From Haliclona indistincta (Eukaryota; Porifera; Demospongiae; Haplosclerida; Chalinidae), in the NCBI GenBank assembly GCA_964017065.1, contig OZ024785.1:12541086-12605085 (forward strand): DNA of 64,000 nt, written 5' to 3'. How positions within the stretch are numbered: the first letter of the stretch is position 1; each line of letters begins with the position of its first letter. This document shows, piece by piece, positions 1-11,800 of this stretch. Below the pieces are notes generated by a model, which had not been told where the DNA came from, searched no databases, and saw only the letters and a program-made list of their open reading frames with translations. The translations under genes and the position numbers were made by a program.

Positions 1-207
1 TGCAATTCTACTCCAGCAGTTCTTCCACTGACAATGAACACACACATAAGTAGTGTTGTTGTCACATGTACTCCTCAGATGTAGGCTGTTCGTTAAGTGT
101 GAGGTTGGGTCCCCAGACTAATATTGACTCATGCATGTTATGTCTGTCCGCTCTAGTTCGAAGAATCAGCTGGTGGTAAGTGCAATATCGATATGTATTA
201 CTTAATG
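1..207. other. Left-edge flank, paralogous to the sequence upstream of a POT gene
   Basis: No gene seen. The first ~120 bases (an AT-rich run ending near 'gttgggtccccagact') closely match 39066-39168, which lies about 350 bases upstream of the POT gene at 36991-38691. This suggests another minus-strand POT copy sits just left of the window. The remainder is non-coding and leads into a small palindrome. Confidence 0.6.
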
Positions 208-288
208 TAGGTAAGGAGTACTCTACGTGATTTATGGCACGAGACCACAGCCCGAGTGCCATAAATCATGTAGAGCACGACTTACCTA
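208..288. repeat. Palindromic MITE-like hairpin
   Basis: Two arms starting 'taggtaaggagtactctacg' and ending 'gtagagcacgacttaccta' pair almost perfectly around a short loop containing 'gagaccacagcccga'. The right half recurs at 14149-14205 without the left arm, so the second copy is truncated. No coding capacity. Confidence 0.7.
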
Positions 289-1340
289 TATTAAGTGGTT
301 TAAAGTATATGCCGCGGCTGACTAGATCAAGCTGTAATGCTATAACCGAGTTTGCGAATGTCAGCATGCTATATGGGAATTAAAACTCATTCAATATGAC
401 GCTGATATTGTACGGAGGGCGGGGATCACGAAATACATGATTTACAGGAAGCACGGTGCCTTTGATTCCGCCCACTCATATACTTTAAAACAAGTTAAAC
501 TTGATGGTCTTGATGGTCAAGTTAAACTCGAACTTGATGGTCTTAGATTTTTTAATTAAAGCTTTGTCCTTGAGTTATGGCGTGATTTGCTTACTTTGTT
601 TGCCGTTGCTGGCGATCTGGACTTCTCCGAAGTCAAATGTGTCCATGGTTAACTGGCTAGCAGATTGTAGGTTTGATCTGGACTACAGGATAGCGTGGCA
701 GGTTCGGATAAAATTCAGCAAAAACCAAAAAACTAATATGGCTTATGCACACCCAGCTAATTAGTAGCATACTATTGGCTTCTGTTATTTTCCAGCTTAT
801 ATCAATAGCTTGCATTGTACTTTATAAATTTGTTACAATCATCATCTGCTGATGGAATAGCTGTAGTTGCTGTGTGCTGTCAAAGCATGTCCAGTGTGCA
901 GTATGCATGCAATTCCACCGAGGCATCTGCACCATGGTGCTTCATTCCTTTCTGTTCTTATTTGTTATAGTCCTTGCTTGACACTTCTTGATTATTCTAC
1001 TTCTAGAATCTTCCATTTCCTATAAGTACTTCGTTATACGGAGGTGTCCGCTATTGGGAGTGTCCGTTATGAAAGGTTCTACTATACGTGTTTACTGGAC
1101 GTACTGTTTCATTGATATACCAAACGTGAACAAAATTATTCTTGTGACAGACAGACGGAGGAATGACAAACAGACAGCACAATTACTGTATACTTCTTGA
1201 CTCCACCCACTAAGGCATAAAACCACAGGAATCTAAAATTAATTTTCTACAAATTACAACAATTCTACTGTACTGACTGTAGAACACACTGTAATGTCTA
1301 GCAATTAAAGGATTAATGTTAGAGACAATTTTCATTATTT
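289..1340. repeat. 3'-flank module shared by type I POT genes
   Basis: Non-coding stretch downstream (on the minus strand) of the POT copy at 1341. Nearly the same sequence lies downstream of the POT genes at 15374 (14206-15373) and 41635 (40560-41634), with a shortened form at 25200-26012. It contains recurring blocks such as 'gtccgttatacggaggtgtc' and a 'ggttcggataaaattcag' segment. An 87-codon ORF at 501-764 repeats at 14413-14676 but is broken in the other copies, so I do not call it a gene. The module was duplicated together with the POT genes. Confidence 0.7.
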
Positions 1341-3067
1341 TTATGATATATTCAGTCCTGATAGGATTGCTCTGCGCTCTTGCATGTACTCCTCCTCCTG
1401 GTCTAACCACTTGTCATGAGTGTCCTCAATCATCCCCTGCACATTGACTATCTCGTCTCGCTGTCGGTAGCGGTAACGTCTAGACACACATGAGAACAGC
1501 ACCAGAGACACCAGGATCAGAAACACCTTCACTCCCTCGAAAATTAGCCAAGAGGTCTTTTCAAAAAGAAAGGCATCTACCAAACCTACTAGTAGGTACC
1601 TGATGCTAAAGGTGGCATACCACAGACCAATGAGCAGTCCCTGGGTAGTGCGAGGAGCCTGGGCACAGATGAACTCAAACACTGTCATGGAGACAAGCAG
1701 AGAAGAGAGACCATTGAGGAGCTGAGGAATGATGAACCACAGGTAGGTGTTGTCGACTGGGTTGTCTGTTGATTCACAAGAGTTAAAGTGTTGTCCAAAT
1801 CGGATCTTTAAGCAAACAATTCCGGAGTTACAGCGAAAATAAGGGTGAGTTTCTAAAAAGCACCCAACTGAGCTGTGTTCTGACCAGTACTTGCTGTCAT
1901 GGTTGATCGCTACTATTATGTACAAGACAACTTGTACTAGTGAGAGGTACAGACCAATCCACATTTTATTGAGCATTCGAACTTTCTTGATGTAGCGGCT
2001 ACATTTGTTGATGATCAGTCGATACAGTGGAATACCAACCACTACAACAATGTGGAGTGGATTGAGCACAATTAGTAGCAGTACTGGTAGTGAAGGACAA
2101 CTAGTCCTCAGGAGCTGATCCGGAGCAGAGTAGCCATCTCCAGCTAGATGGTATCCAAACAGACACAGGAGAAGAGGCAGGATGCGTAGGAATGTCTTAG
2201 TGTCCTCCACCTCCTCATTGGTAAATGGTCCTCCATATTTGTTCTTACCCAGGTCTATACGGCGTGGAATATCCTCCTCCCAGTAGGTGAAGGCACTACG
2301 ATGCTGTGGGACCTTGTGGTTCCAAGAATACTTGAGCACTTTGTAGATATTCTTGAATGGGTTGAGACCTGCTCTCAGAATGTATAAGTGACGCTTTGAT
2401 ATATGAAGAAGCACTAAACAGCTTATAGCAGCTAGACCAAGTATGGCTACTAGTGGCAATAGTATAACACTTTCTCTTATTACTTGTTCTTCATATTGTG
2501 GGAGGGATTTTGTACCTTTTTCTATGACTAATAAGCCAATTTTGAGATACGTTACTACCAATTGCACTGCATTGTGAGTCCAGTAGTACCAGTGGATGAA
2601 GGCAATCAGTTTTGGTGTAGGAGCCTCTAGTAGTTGATCCAGTCCAAATTGAATGGCATTAGCTTCAAGCAGTCCAACACCAGTGGTTATGAAAGCTATT
2701 AATAATCCTTCGGGGATTAATTTTGTATAGATGTTTATGTTCTTTGATCAATAAATGTTTTTTCTATCAGACTAGCAATGATATTAACGAGAAGTGTTAG
2801 TAGTACAATAGTACATCCAACTATCAGGAATATGAGAGAACACTTAATTGTTCGATACCTGGTGAGACAGACATCAGCTATGTAGCCAAGGAGAGGGTAG
2901 CTGAGGAACAATAAGCCCAGAAAAGCAATTGTAGCGATTTTTATGTGTGAGCGTTCATATTGTTCCAGATGAATATTCCTTGAAATGTTCGATAGTTCAA
3001 AAAGGATAGAGCAGATGATGACTACCACATGACCTGGTAGGAAAGAACGACGAGCTGGCTGAGTCAT
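1341..3067 (-). pseudogene. POT/PTR2 (SLC15-like) transporter, type I, frameshifted copy (unit 1)
   Basis: Full-length homologue of the neighbouring ~577-residue POT genes, split into a 110-residue N-terminal ORF (2735-3067) and a C-terminal ORF (1341-2567) in another frame. Compared with paralogues, two extra bases near 2745-2750 (the GATAAG stretch reads GATCAAAG) shift the frame and cause a stop at 2735. The correct reading resumes at once in the other frame, so the rest of the gene is preserved. It also lacks three residues (SNL or STL in paralogues) after the 'LNPLHI' helix, a 9-base in-frame deletion near 2050. The start context 'CAGTGCCATGACTCAG' is intact. It is divergent from the beta-helix gene at 4501. 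This is either a recent pseudogene or a sequencing error at one site. Confidence 0.85.
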
Positions 3068-3713
3068 GGCACTGGTTGCTTAGCTATGTTTTTGTTTTAA
3101 ACTTAAACTGAAAGTTAAACATCCATAATCAACAATACTGTTTATCCACCTGTGCTTTGTGGTGGTACTAATTGCTGGGTTATTTTAACCTTCTATATGC
3201 TGACCAGTTTTTTCATCTTGTGTGGGTTTAGTGTAATTCAGTAATTCGTAGCACCATGCCGTGTAGCCTTTGCATTTGTAAATCTAAACATGTATCGTTT
3301 GGCTTTATTGGAATGGAGCCGGGTTGGCTACCATTGTCTTCATATACCATCCCATTGTCTCCAAATGGATGGCTACCATGCATTTACTCCAAATGCTGCT
3401 AGTTGATAGCTCTTGTTTTTTGAAGACCTATTTTTAATGGCACCTTCAATAGTACACTTTTCTTTAGCTTCAAAACTTTTGGTTCATCTTAAAAGTTTGG
3501 ACTTCTGAAGTATGTAGCAGAGTGATTTCTTCAGTCTAGGAAATATGCTTTGTCTTGGTTAGCTATTCAATACATCCTGGATCTTCTACAGCAAAAGGAA
3601 CGGTATTTTCAAGATAATTTATTTTTAACTGACACGTATGCGCTCAGTTAATTCGTGACTTCAAAGCTTCCGACTCAATGAGTGATCTAAATAATAGCTG
3701 ATAGCGCATCCAA

Positions 3714-3814
3714 GGATCTACACGATTTGGAAGCCTGAGAGCCATTGCTATAATGTCTGAGCATAGTGAGGGCGCTATGAGAACAGTGCGAGGGCTTCTA
3801 AATCACGTAGATCC
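3714..3814. repeat. Short palindromic MITE in divergent promoter (unit 1)
   Basis: Arms 'ggatctacacgatttggaag' and 'cttctaaatcacgtagatcc' pair imperfectly, with further weak pairing inside around 'gagagccattgctata'. Equivalent palindromes are at 28381-28481 and 51101-51202, so the insertion predates the unit triplication. Confidence 0.65.
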
Positions 3815-4452
3815 AATTGGTAACTGATTTAGACTATAAAAACAGCAAACATCAACGACACGACCCACGAGAAAGGAGACGCAAGCACTGGAAAATTATT
3901 CAGTACAATTCCACGCACGGAACCAATTCTGTGCCGCACAGCGTGATCCATTAAGAACTTTAGAGAACCGCAGCTAAGCAACCTGATTTGTCAACACGGC
4001 TTAGCTGTGGTCTAAATCATGTTAGTGGTTATTTGAACCAAACAAGTTTTCATAAACATGTAAGTGAAAGTAAATTTATAAAGAAGATTGTCTTGTTATG
4101 GGGTAAAAACTATGTGCTTGCTTGTTTCGCTCAACCTATTATAGTGCAGTACAACAACATTGTTATTCAGTACATTGTTTTTAGTATGAATCTTCTGTTG
4201 CTACAATCTATGGTTATGCTGTTTCTTAGCACTGCTGCTTGTGTTCCACATCTCTCTCTACTAAGGCATTTCACCTTTAGTTCTTCGTGTATAGTCAGTG
4301 TGATAGTTATTGACTTTCATTTTATTGTGTTTGCACAACAATTGTGTAACTGTAAATTCGTATTGTTTACAAATTTGTTTCCATGGACACGTAACATGTG
4401 ATTCATAACATGATTCACGTGTGTTTAAGAAGAAGTACACATTTTGAGCTCT

Positions 4453-4460
4453 TATATAAA
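4453..4460 (+). promoter_or_regulatory. TATA box of beta-helix gene, unit 1
   Basis: 'TATATAAA' lies about 45 bases upstream of the ATG at 4501. A 'TTCACAAC' initiator-like site about 33 bases downstream would give a 5' leader of only ~15 nt. The same arrangement occurs in unit 2. Confidence 0.5.
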
Positions 4461-4500
4461 TGTGCTCATTATAAGCACTCGGCTTCACAACTTAGCAAGC

Positions 4501-7500
4501 ATGTCAAATGATAAAATTATCTTCTTGCTTAGCATTTCTTGTCTCTGTTCAGCAAGAGATGTCTACATTCAGCCGGCTGAAGGTGAGCACAGTCCTGGTA
4601 CTCCTTGTTACAACATTAATGATTTGGGATGGTTAGCTGACAATTTTTCCAACTCTTCTGGCTTGGTTGTTCATTTCTTGGAGGGAACTCACTTGTTGGA
4701 TCTTCAGGAACTAGTGGTGTTCACGAACTTGACTAATGCTACATTCAAAGGTGATGGGAGAATGGAGCAGGGCTTCCATGCGACTGTCTGGCAGTCTACG
4801 GTGGTCATCAAGTGTAACTCCAGTACTGGTATCGCTTTTGTTAATAGCTCCAACATCACCTTTAGGTACATCACCATCACTAACTGTGGGGCTGACATGA
4901 CCAGCTTCTGTCAGACTAAAGCTGTTTGTAGCAGCAGTCTTGGCTTCTTTAAGATAGACCACAATATCGCAGTTGATCATGTTTCTATTCAGAATGGGAC
5001 AGGTAATGGTCTTCTGATTGAAACTGATGGAGTTGATCTGATAATCACTGATTCCTCATTTGCACAAAATTACATTTATGGCGATGTCAATGCAAGCTTT
5101 GATATCTACGCTGGCAGCAATGTTGCTATCTTCTATATTGATCCACTTTCTTGTGATTCTCGAAGTCATGCTTACAATTCGCACGTTTTGAGTACAAACG
5201 TATCCTTCACAGATAGTGAGTTTAAAAGAATGGAGGGTATTTCAGTTGTTATGTTACAGAGATCATACAGGGTTAACATTTTACTTGATTCGATTAGAGC
5301 ATATGGCAACAAAGGGTTTGGAAATATTTATATTGCTGCTGTAGAACACGATGTATCCACTTTTAATGTAGCTTTCAACAATTCACTTATTTTCGGTGGA
5401 AATACTACTGGTTATCCTTTCATAGTCACCTCTATTCAACCTCTGTGCAAACAATGCCCAGTTTCTAAAGATGCTTTACTTAACTCCAGCATTGCTATTG
5501 TCAACAGTAAGTTCGTTTACAATATCAACAGTAAAGGTGCAGTTGTATCAATTTGTGCCACTGGTATTACGTTCACAAAAAGAACAATAATACGATCCAC
5601 TGAATTTTCTCACAATATTGGATTTGTGGTAGATTTGAAACTTTTCTCCTATCAATATCTAACTCAATTTTATGGTACATTTGACAATGTTATTGCCTAC
5701 AACAACAGTTGGCCATACTATGATGAAGGGCCATTAACAGTTATATATGCAGTGTGTGTCACTAGTCTAGTGTTAAACAATGTGAATATCACAAACAATA
5801 ATTTGACCGGACTCTTAGCCTATCACACTACCATAGTAGTGAATGGCACGTCAGTATTCCACAACAACACTGGTATTGATGGAGGTGGACTGGCCATGTA
5901 TGAAAACTCTTATCTTGTGTTTTTAGAAAATTCTACTCTCTATTTCACTAATAACAAAGCGAGGTCGAGAGGAGGAGCTATATTTGTTGATCCTCAGCGT
6001 GAATTAGGTCCATGTTTCTTCCAATACTCTAATCAATCACTTATTCATTCAATAAATGTAAAAATGTCTGGAAATGAAGCTGATACAGCAGGCACTGTGC
6101 TGTATGGAAATAATATACTCAAATGCTATTTATTTCTTCGCAATCTAACATTTGGTTTTGAAAGCTTCAAAAAATATTTGACTATTCATCACAGACTGGT
6201 CCCTCAGTAATATCATCAAAACCTACTGATGTCTGCTTCTGTGATGACAAAAATACAATAAACTGCTCTCAAACACAGCTAACAATGACAGCCTATCCAG
6301 GAGAAAAGATCAATATCTCTTTTCTCACCGTAGGACAATTAAACGGAATTTCCCCTGGAGTTCTTCTAATACGACCATTTGAAAATAAACGTAGCGGATT
6401 TGGTTCTGGTTTGATGGTACTCACTACTCCTATGAATTGCACTAATTTCGTATTTGAACCAGTACACAATGCCTATGCTCTGAGTGTGTTGGATAGTAAA
6501 TCATATAAAGTATTGAAGATATTGTCTCATGACTGTCCACTTGGCTTTGAAGTATCGAATAGATCTAGATCCTGTAGCTGTGAGGAGCTCAAGGATGCAT
6601 CTATTGCTGTCACATGTGATTCTACTACTAACACAATATCTCGTCAAGGAGACATCTGGATCGGTAATATCAGTGATTGTGTAGTCGTGCAAAGTCCTTG
6701 TCCTTTTGACTACTGTAACATAGCACAGGCCAATTTCTCTCTCATTAATTCTGATGCACAGTGTGCTCTCAACAGGACTGGACTATTGTGTGGCAGATGT
6801 CAGAATGGGCTCAGCCTTGCTCTGGGATCCAACAACTGTATTCAATGTCCTCAATTCTCGTATCTTGCTCTGATCATTCCCTTTGCTGGCGCTGGATTTG
6901 GTTTGGTAGCTCTTCTGATGGTTTTGAACTTGACAGTCTCCATTGGTACCATCAATGGGCTCATATTTTATGCTAATCTTGTGAAGATAAGTGAGAGCAC
7001 TGGTATCTTCTTTCCTAATGGTCCTATTCCAGTACTGAGTCAGTTCATTGCTTGGCTCAATCTTGACTTCGGTATTGAAACATGCTTTTACCACGGCATG
7101 ACAGCCTATGCCAAGATGTGGCTGCAGTTTGTGTTCCCTCTCTACAGCCACCATCATAGTCCTGTGTCGCTACTCCACATGGCTGTCCAACAAGATTGGA
7201 GGCAATGTAGTGCAGGTACTTGCTACTCTCATCTTGCTCTCATTTACAAAGATCTTCAGGACAGTTGTGCTTGTTGTAAAGTTTATAACTTTGACCTGTG
7301 CCAATAAAGCAGTCATGAATGAGCTTGTATGGTATATGGACGGTAATGTTCGATACTTATCACAATGGCATGCTGTACTGTTAGCAGCAGCTGTCTTGTT
7401 TCTGCTTCTTGCTGCTCCCTACACACTTGCTCTACTGTTTGATCCTGTGATTGAGAAATATTTTACTAAAAGTACGTTTTTTGCTGATCGTTGGATCAAG

Positions 7501-8052
7501 TTTAAACCTCTCGTTGATGCCTACCATGGACCTTACAAAGACAACTGTAGGTTTTGGACTGGTCTGTTGCTTCTAATTCGCATGTCATTTACATTTATCT
7601 CTTTTCATTTGGATGTGCTCGGTACTCTTATCTTCATAACAACTAGCACCATCATGCTTTTATCTTTGATGGTCATTTTTGAAGGAGTTTATCAGAAAAG
7701 ATACATAAACAACTTGGAATGTCTGTCATATTTCAATCTTGGTTTACTGTCTGCTCTCGCTGCAGTGTATCAGAACAATGAGCATCAAAAACAGCTAGTC
7801 ACCATCATTAGTGTAAGCATTGCTCTAGTTTCATTTGGTGGAATTGTTATGTTTCATGTTCTGCTTCGTCTGAGTCGCACAAAGTGTTTTAACAAGATAT
7901 TTAGCAAGAGGTTTGGTCGTTATGGAAGTAGGGAAGAATCGATGAGTTTGTTAGGTAGCATGGCTGAGGAACATGTTCAGCAACCTACTGTGTCTGAAGT
8001 GTGTCTTAAGAGGGAATCTTTGATTTATTCTCAAACAGACAACTCATACTGA
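4501..8052 (+). pseudogene. Beta-helix multi-pass membrane protein, unit 1 copy with two frameshifts
   Basis: Near-identical to the intact gene at 29197-32760 but broken twice. A single base is missing in the A-run near 6167-6173 (TTCAAGAAAATA has become TTCAAAAAATA), which ends the first ORF at 6210. A 14-base deletion near 7145 removes part of the 'YIWFIIA' membrane segment and shifts the frame again, so the C-terminal part reads on to 8052 in the original frame. Signal peptide, beta-helix region, Cys-rich module and cytoplasmic tail all remain recognisable. The first lesion is in a homopolymer and could be a sequencing error; the 14-base loss is unlikely to be. Upstream is a TATA box; downstream is a convergent POT gene. 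Confidence 0.85.
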
Positions 8053-9117
8053 AAGAATAATTATGGAAATGTAACAAAGATGACTGTTATCACTTTTTAT
8101 ACTATAATACAGTTCAACAAACTTGTTGTGTTAGAATGTATGTTACAAACACCCTCTTTATCATCTTCTCTTAGTATTATTTCTACTGTTTGTACTCAAT
8201 AATGAAACATAGTATATAATTATTGGTATAGCCTTTATATGTATTAGTTAAAGCATGGTTGGAGTGCTGTATGGAAGTTAAAGCACGAGCGGTTGGGTCG
8301 AGAGGCTGATATACCATAAGGCGAAGCCGAGTGCTGTATCTGCTGTGAGATTCAATCTCAACAAAGTTACTACATAAGTGATGATGTGTATAGCTAGTTT
8401 GTTACATGCATGATGAGTTGTTTTCATGATCATGGACTGAGCTCCTCCTCCACTGAATGCTTTCCTCTGACAGTGGGTGCCAGAAGAGGACGAAATAGTC
8501 GTGCTGCACTACTGGGAAAGAATCATGCATCGGCTAGCAGGGTCTTTCGGTGCATTGCAGGTCATGGCACTGGTACTATAATGTGACAAGAGTTCTCAGT
8601 GTGAAACATTTTAAAAGCACTGTGGCTCTATACCTTGCACAATATCAAGTATAACATAAAGATGACAAAAGAAGCACTGTGGTGCATTACATGTAGCTGC
8701 CTTCCAGAGATATTCAATATGATCCTGCATACTTGCTCAGAGAGCTATATGTCACTTCTGAGTAATAAGCAATCATAGTAATGTCCTGGATCACCATATA
8801 ATGGTACACAACACGATTGCCTCGGTAGCATGCATCCTGTATCAGTGGCTGTACAAGACTTTATGCAGACTCTCAGTCAATGGCATACAAGCCAGTACGA
8901 CAGGTACCGAGTCAATCATGCTTTACCATTCTCCTTGTTGGTGGGCATTTCTTGACTGCTCCCTGCATTCTTTTTATTTCGTTAAAAATTTTTTAATTTT
9001 CCAGGAGCACAAGTTAAAAGCACACATAAAGAAAGACCATCAGCATCATATAAAAAACTTACACAAACAACTAAGCTTACTATTCAAACACACTACTGAC
9101 AATTTGATATAATATGG
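8053..9117. other. Convergent 3' spacer between beta-helix gene and type II POT (unit 1)
   Basis: No gene seen. Repeated at 32761-33751 and 55415-56481. A ~150-base block around 8222-8370, containing 'gcacgagcggttgggtcgag', is present here and in unit 3 but absent from unit 2. Near 8800-8940 an imperfect inverted repeat pairs 'cacgattgcctcggta' with 'taccgagtcaatcatg'. It resembles the arm of the foldback repeat found elsewhere. Confidence 0.6.
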
Positions 9118-10866
9118 TTATGATGCAGTCAGTCCTGATAGGATTGCTCTGCGCTCTTGCATGTACTCCTCCTCCTGGTCTAACCACTTGTCATGAGTGT
9201 CCTCAATCATCCCCTGCACATTGACTATCTCGTCTCGCTGTCGGTAGTTGTAACGTCTGAACACACATGAGAACAGCACCAGAGACACCAGGATCAGAAA
9301 CACCTTCGCTCCCTCGAAAATTAGCCAAGAGGTCTTTTCAATAAGAAGAGTGTCTACCAAACCTACTAGTAGGTACCTGATGCTAAAGGTGGCATACCAC
9401 AGACCAATGAGCAGTCCCTGGGTAGTGCGAGGAGCCTGGGCACAGATGAACTCAAACACTGTCATGGAGACAAGCAGAGAAGAGAGACCATTGAGGAGCT
9501 GAGGAATGATGAACCACAGGTAGATGTTGTCGACTGGGTTGTTTGTTGATTTACACGTGGTGTAATTGAATACATGTTCAGATCGAATTTTATAGCAGAC
9601 ATCATCAGGGCTATAGTGATAAGATGGACCATTTAAAACACAGGATACAAAGTTGTGCTCTGACCAGTACTTGCTGTCATGGTTGATCACTACTATTATG
9701 TACAAGACAACTTGTACTAGTGAGAGGTACAGACCAATCCACATTTTAGTGAGCATTCGAACTTTCTTGATGTAGCGACTACATTTGTTGATGATCAGTC
9801 GATACAGTGGAATACCAACCACTACAACAAGATTGCTGATGTGGAGTGGATTGAGCACAATTAGTAGCAGTACTGGTAGTGAAGGACAGCTAGTCCTCTG
9901 GAGCTGATCCGGAGCAGAGTAACCATCTCCAGCTAGATGGTATCCAAACAGACACAGGAGAAGAGGCAGGATGCGTAGGAATGTCTTAGTGTCCTCCACC
10001 TCCTCATTGGTAAATGGTCCTCCATATTTGTTCTTACCCAGATCTATACGGCGTGGAATATCCTCCTCCCAGTAGGTGAAGGCACTACGATGCTGAGGGA
10101 CCTTGTGGTTCCAAGAATACTTGAGCACTTTGTAGATATTCTGCAATGGGTTGAGACCTGCTCTCAGAATGTATAAGTGACGCTTTGATTTATAAAGGAG
10201 CACTAAACTGCTTACAGCAGCTAGACAAACTGTGGCTGCAGCTGAGATATGCAAAATATTTTTTATGAAGTGTTTAAATAAGTTTGAATTCGCACTAGCT
10301 TTTAATGTTTCTGAGCCAATTATAAGATTTGTTGCTATGAATTGCACTGCATTTTGAGTCCAGTAGTACCAGTGGATGAAGGCAATCAGTTTTGGTGTAG
10401 GAGCCTCTAGTAGTTGATCCAGTCCAAATTGAATTGCATTAGCTTCAAACATTCCAATACCAGTTGTGATCATAGTTACTATTGGTATTGCAAGAATTGT
10501 CAGTGAAGTGTTTATAATACTCTTGCTGTCCGCACTAAACAGTGCTCTATTTTCTAATGCTTCAGTGAGACTGCTAAGAGTAGCTATAAGTATTAGTAGC
10601 ACTGTGATAGAGGTTCCAACTATCAGCAATATGAAGGAACATTTGAGAGTTCGATACCTGGTGAGACAGACATCAGCTATGTAGCCAAGGAGAGGGTAGC
10701 TGAGAAAAAATACACCCAGAATAATGATGCTGGCAATTTTGTTGGTGGATCGTTCGTGTTGTTCCAAATGAAGGGTTCTTGCTAGGTTCGATAGTTGAAT
10801 AGTGATAGAGCAAATGATGACTACCACATGACCTGGTAGGAAAGTACGACGAGCTGGCTGAGTCAT
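9118..10866 (-). CDS. POT/PTR2 (SLC15-like) transporter, type II (unit 1)
   Basis: Single-exon 582-residue multi-pass membrane protein. It carries the family motif 'GYIADVCLTRYRTLKCS', a 'FIHWYYW' helix, 'YGGPFTNEEVED' and the C-terminal 'EFICAQAPRTTQGLLIGLW' region. Type II copies are set apart by 'SLTEALENRALF' after the third predicted helix and by a loop with 'SYHYSPDDVCYKIR' and an N-glycosylation sequon (NYT). This copy has 'GIGMFEAN' where others have GLFEAN, and 'LNPLQNIYK' instead of LNPFKN. It converges on the beta-helix gene at 4501-8052. The start is the conserved ATG followed by ACTCAGCC. Substrate is unknown; family members usually move di- and tripeptides or related solutes. 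Confidence 0.93.
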   Translation of the reverse strand: MTQPARRTFLPGHVVVIICSITIQLSNLARTLHLEQHERSTNKIASIIILGVFFLSYPLLGYIADVCLTRYRTLKCSFILLIVGTSITVLLILIATLSSLTEALENRALFSADSKSIINTSLTILAIPIVTMITTGIGMFEANAIQFGLDQLLEAPTPKLIAFIHWYYWTQNAVQFIATNLIIGSETLKASANSNLFKHFIKNILHISAAATVCLAAVSSLVLLYKSKRHLYILRAGLNPLQNIYKVLKYSWNHKVPQHRSAFTYWEEDIPRRIDLGKNKYGGPFTNEEVEDTKTFLRILPLLLCLFGYHLAGDGYSAPDQLQRTSCPSLPVLLLIVLNPLHISNLVVVVGIPLYRLIINKCSRYIKKVRMLTKMWIGLYLSLVQVVLYIIVVINHDSKYWSEHNFVSCVLNGPSYHYSPDDVCYKIRSEHVFNYTTCKSTNNPVDNIYLWFIIPQLLNGLSSLLVSMTVFEFICAQAPRTTQGLLIGLWYATFSIRYLLVGLVDTLLIEKTSWLIFEGAKVFLILVSLVLFSCVFRRYNYRQRDEIVNVQGMIEDTHDKWLDQEEEYMQERRAILSGLTAS

Positions 10867-11194
10867 GGCACTGGTTTACGCAATAGTTTTCTCAAACCAG
10901 TGTTTTTGTATACTTTATGCTTTCAAAGTTATCTTTGTATAGTTGATGTGGATGTAACAGTTTTGATAATCAACCGGCGCTTGAGCCACTAGACAGTGTT
11001 GTGTACATAAACAAGATGAAACACTAATGAATTACAATGAGACACTCAAGTAACATAGTTTGTTACATTACAGGCTTATGTTACCATTGGTTTAGTAACT
11101 TATTACAATCCTCCATTTGTGTACGGACTAGTCGTGTGCATTGGATGCAACTATTGCAGTGCACATTTTAACTTACCTTATTAGGCAACATAAA
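10867..11194. other. Upstream region of type II POT, unit 1
   Basis: Non-coding. It is similar to sequences upstream of the POT genes at 33752, 56482 and 62054, including 'ggcttatgttaccattggtt' near 11070. A 'GTATACAAAAAC' stretch (minus strand, near 10900) about 40-50 bases before the ATG could act as a weak TATA-like element. Nothing else seen. Confidence 0.5.
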
Positions 11195-11800
11195 AGTACA
11201 TGCATGATATTGAACTGCATTTCACTGAAAAAAGGACACAACAAAAAAATTAAATTATCGAAATCAAAAGGATGTAGACTGAAAATCTACCACTGGTTCA
11301 CAATGTAAACTAACAAGGAACTAGCATGGAATGGTAACACGATTGACTTGCTAACTGGCAAGCGCAGAATAATGGTGATCCTACTATAGCTTACCGTTCT
11401 TCGAAGACTCCAGACATATGACATTGTGTTCTCCATGATTCATAAGGCGTGGCAAAACTCAAGCTAGTGCTTGGTCACACAATAGTGGTGTCTAACACTA
11501 AGCTGACAATGAATCACGATCGAGATGTCGCGGAAAAGTTCAAAAGGGAAGGGAATTTCACGACTGTTCGTGGTTGTCTTGATCTCAGCACTGCTCATGT
11601 AAAGGCGCTAGGCACGCTGAAGAAGGAAAGAAAGAAGAAGAAAGCGAATCTGATAAAACCCGATTTTCACCGTTTCCAGGTTCGTCACTTTAGTAACAAT
11701 TTCGAGCAATCTCTTTGCTACTGTAAGAAGGGGCAACGCCAGAGAGCAGATCTAAGTGTCTTTGGATGTATAAATTCACCACCAGGAGAAATAGGGGGTA
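11195..11800 (+). repeat. Foldback/R composite repeat, partial copy
   Basis: A single foldback arm (11200-11360, containing 'ggaatggtaacacgattgac') is joined to the 'R' block, which starts near 'cttcgaagactccagac' and runs through 'aatcacgatcgagatgtcgc' to 'agatctaagtgtctttggat'. Other R copies are at 13590-13990, 17275-17710, 23089-23695 (reverse), 36475-36860 and 60030-61930. The ORF 11449-11898 is just this repeat read through. Confidence 0.65.

Larger units (their letters stand above)
3068..4500. promoter_or_regulatory. Divergent intergenic region between type I POT and beta-helix gene (unit 1)
   Basis: A 1.43 kb stretch separating two gene starts that point away from each other, repeated with high similarity at 27735-29196 and 50477-51861. 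It holds the palindrome at 3714-3814 and a TATA box serving the plus-strand gene. I could not identify a clear core promoter for the minus-strand POT gene. A 137-codon ORF here (3988-4401) has no ATG start and is disrupted in unit 3, so it is probably not coding. Confidence 0.55.

Noticed and set aside
501..764. 87-codon ORF repeated almost identically at 14413-14676
   Set aside because: First codon is TTG; the copies at 25345 and 40725 are stopped or run into other sequence. It is part of the duplicated 3' flank module.
3988..4401. 137-codon ORF in the divergent promoter, with a 122-codon counterpart at 28656-29024
   Set aside because: Begins with TTG, differs by indels between copies, is destroyed in unit 3 and overlaps the probable promoter; similarity is explained by whole-region duplication.
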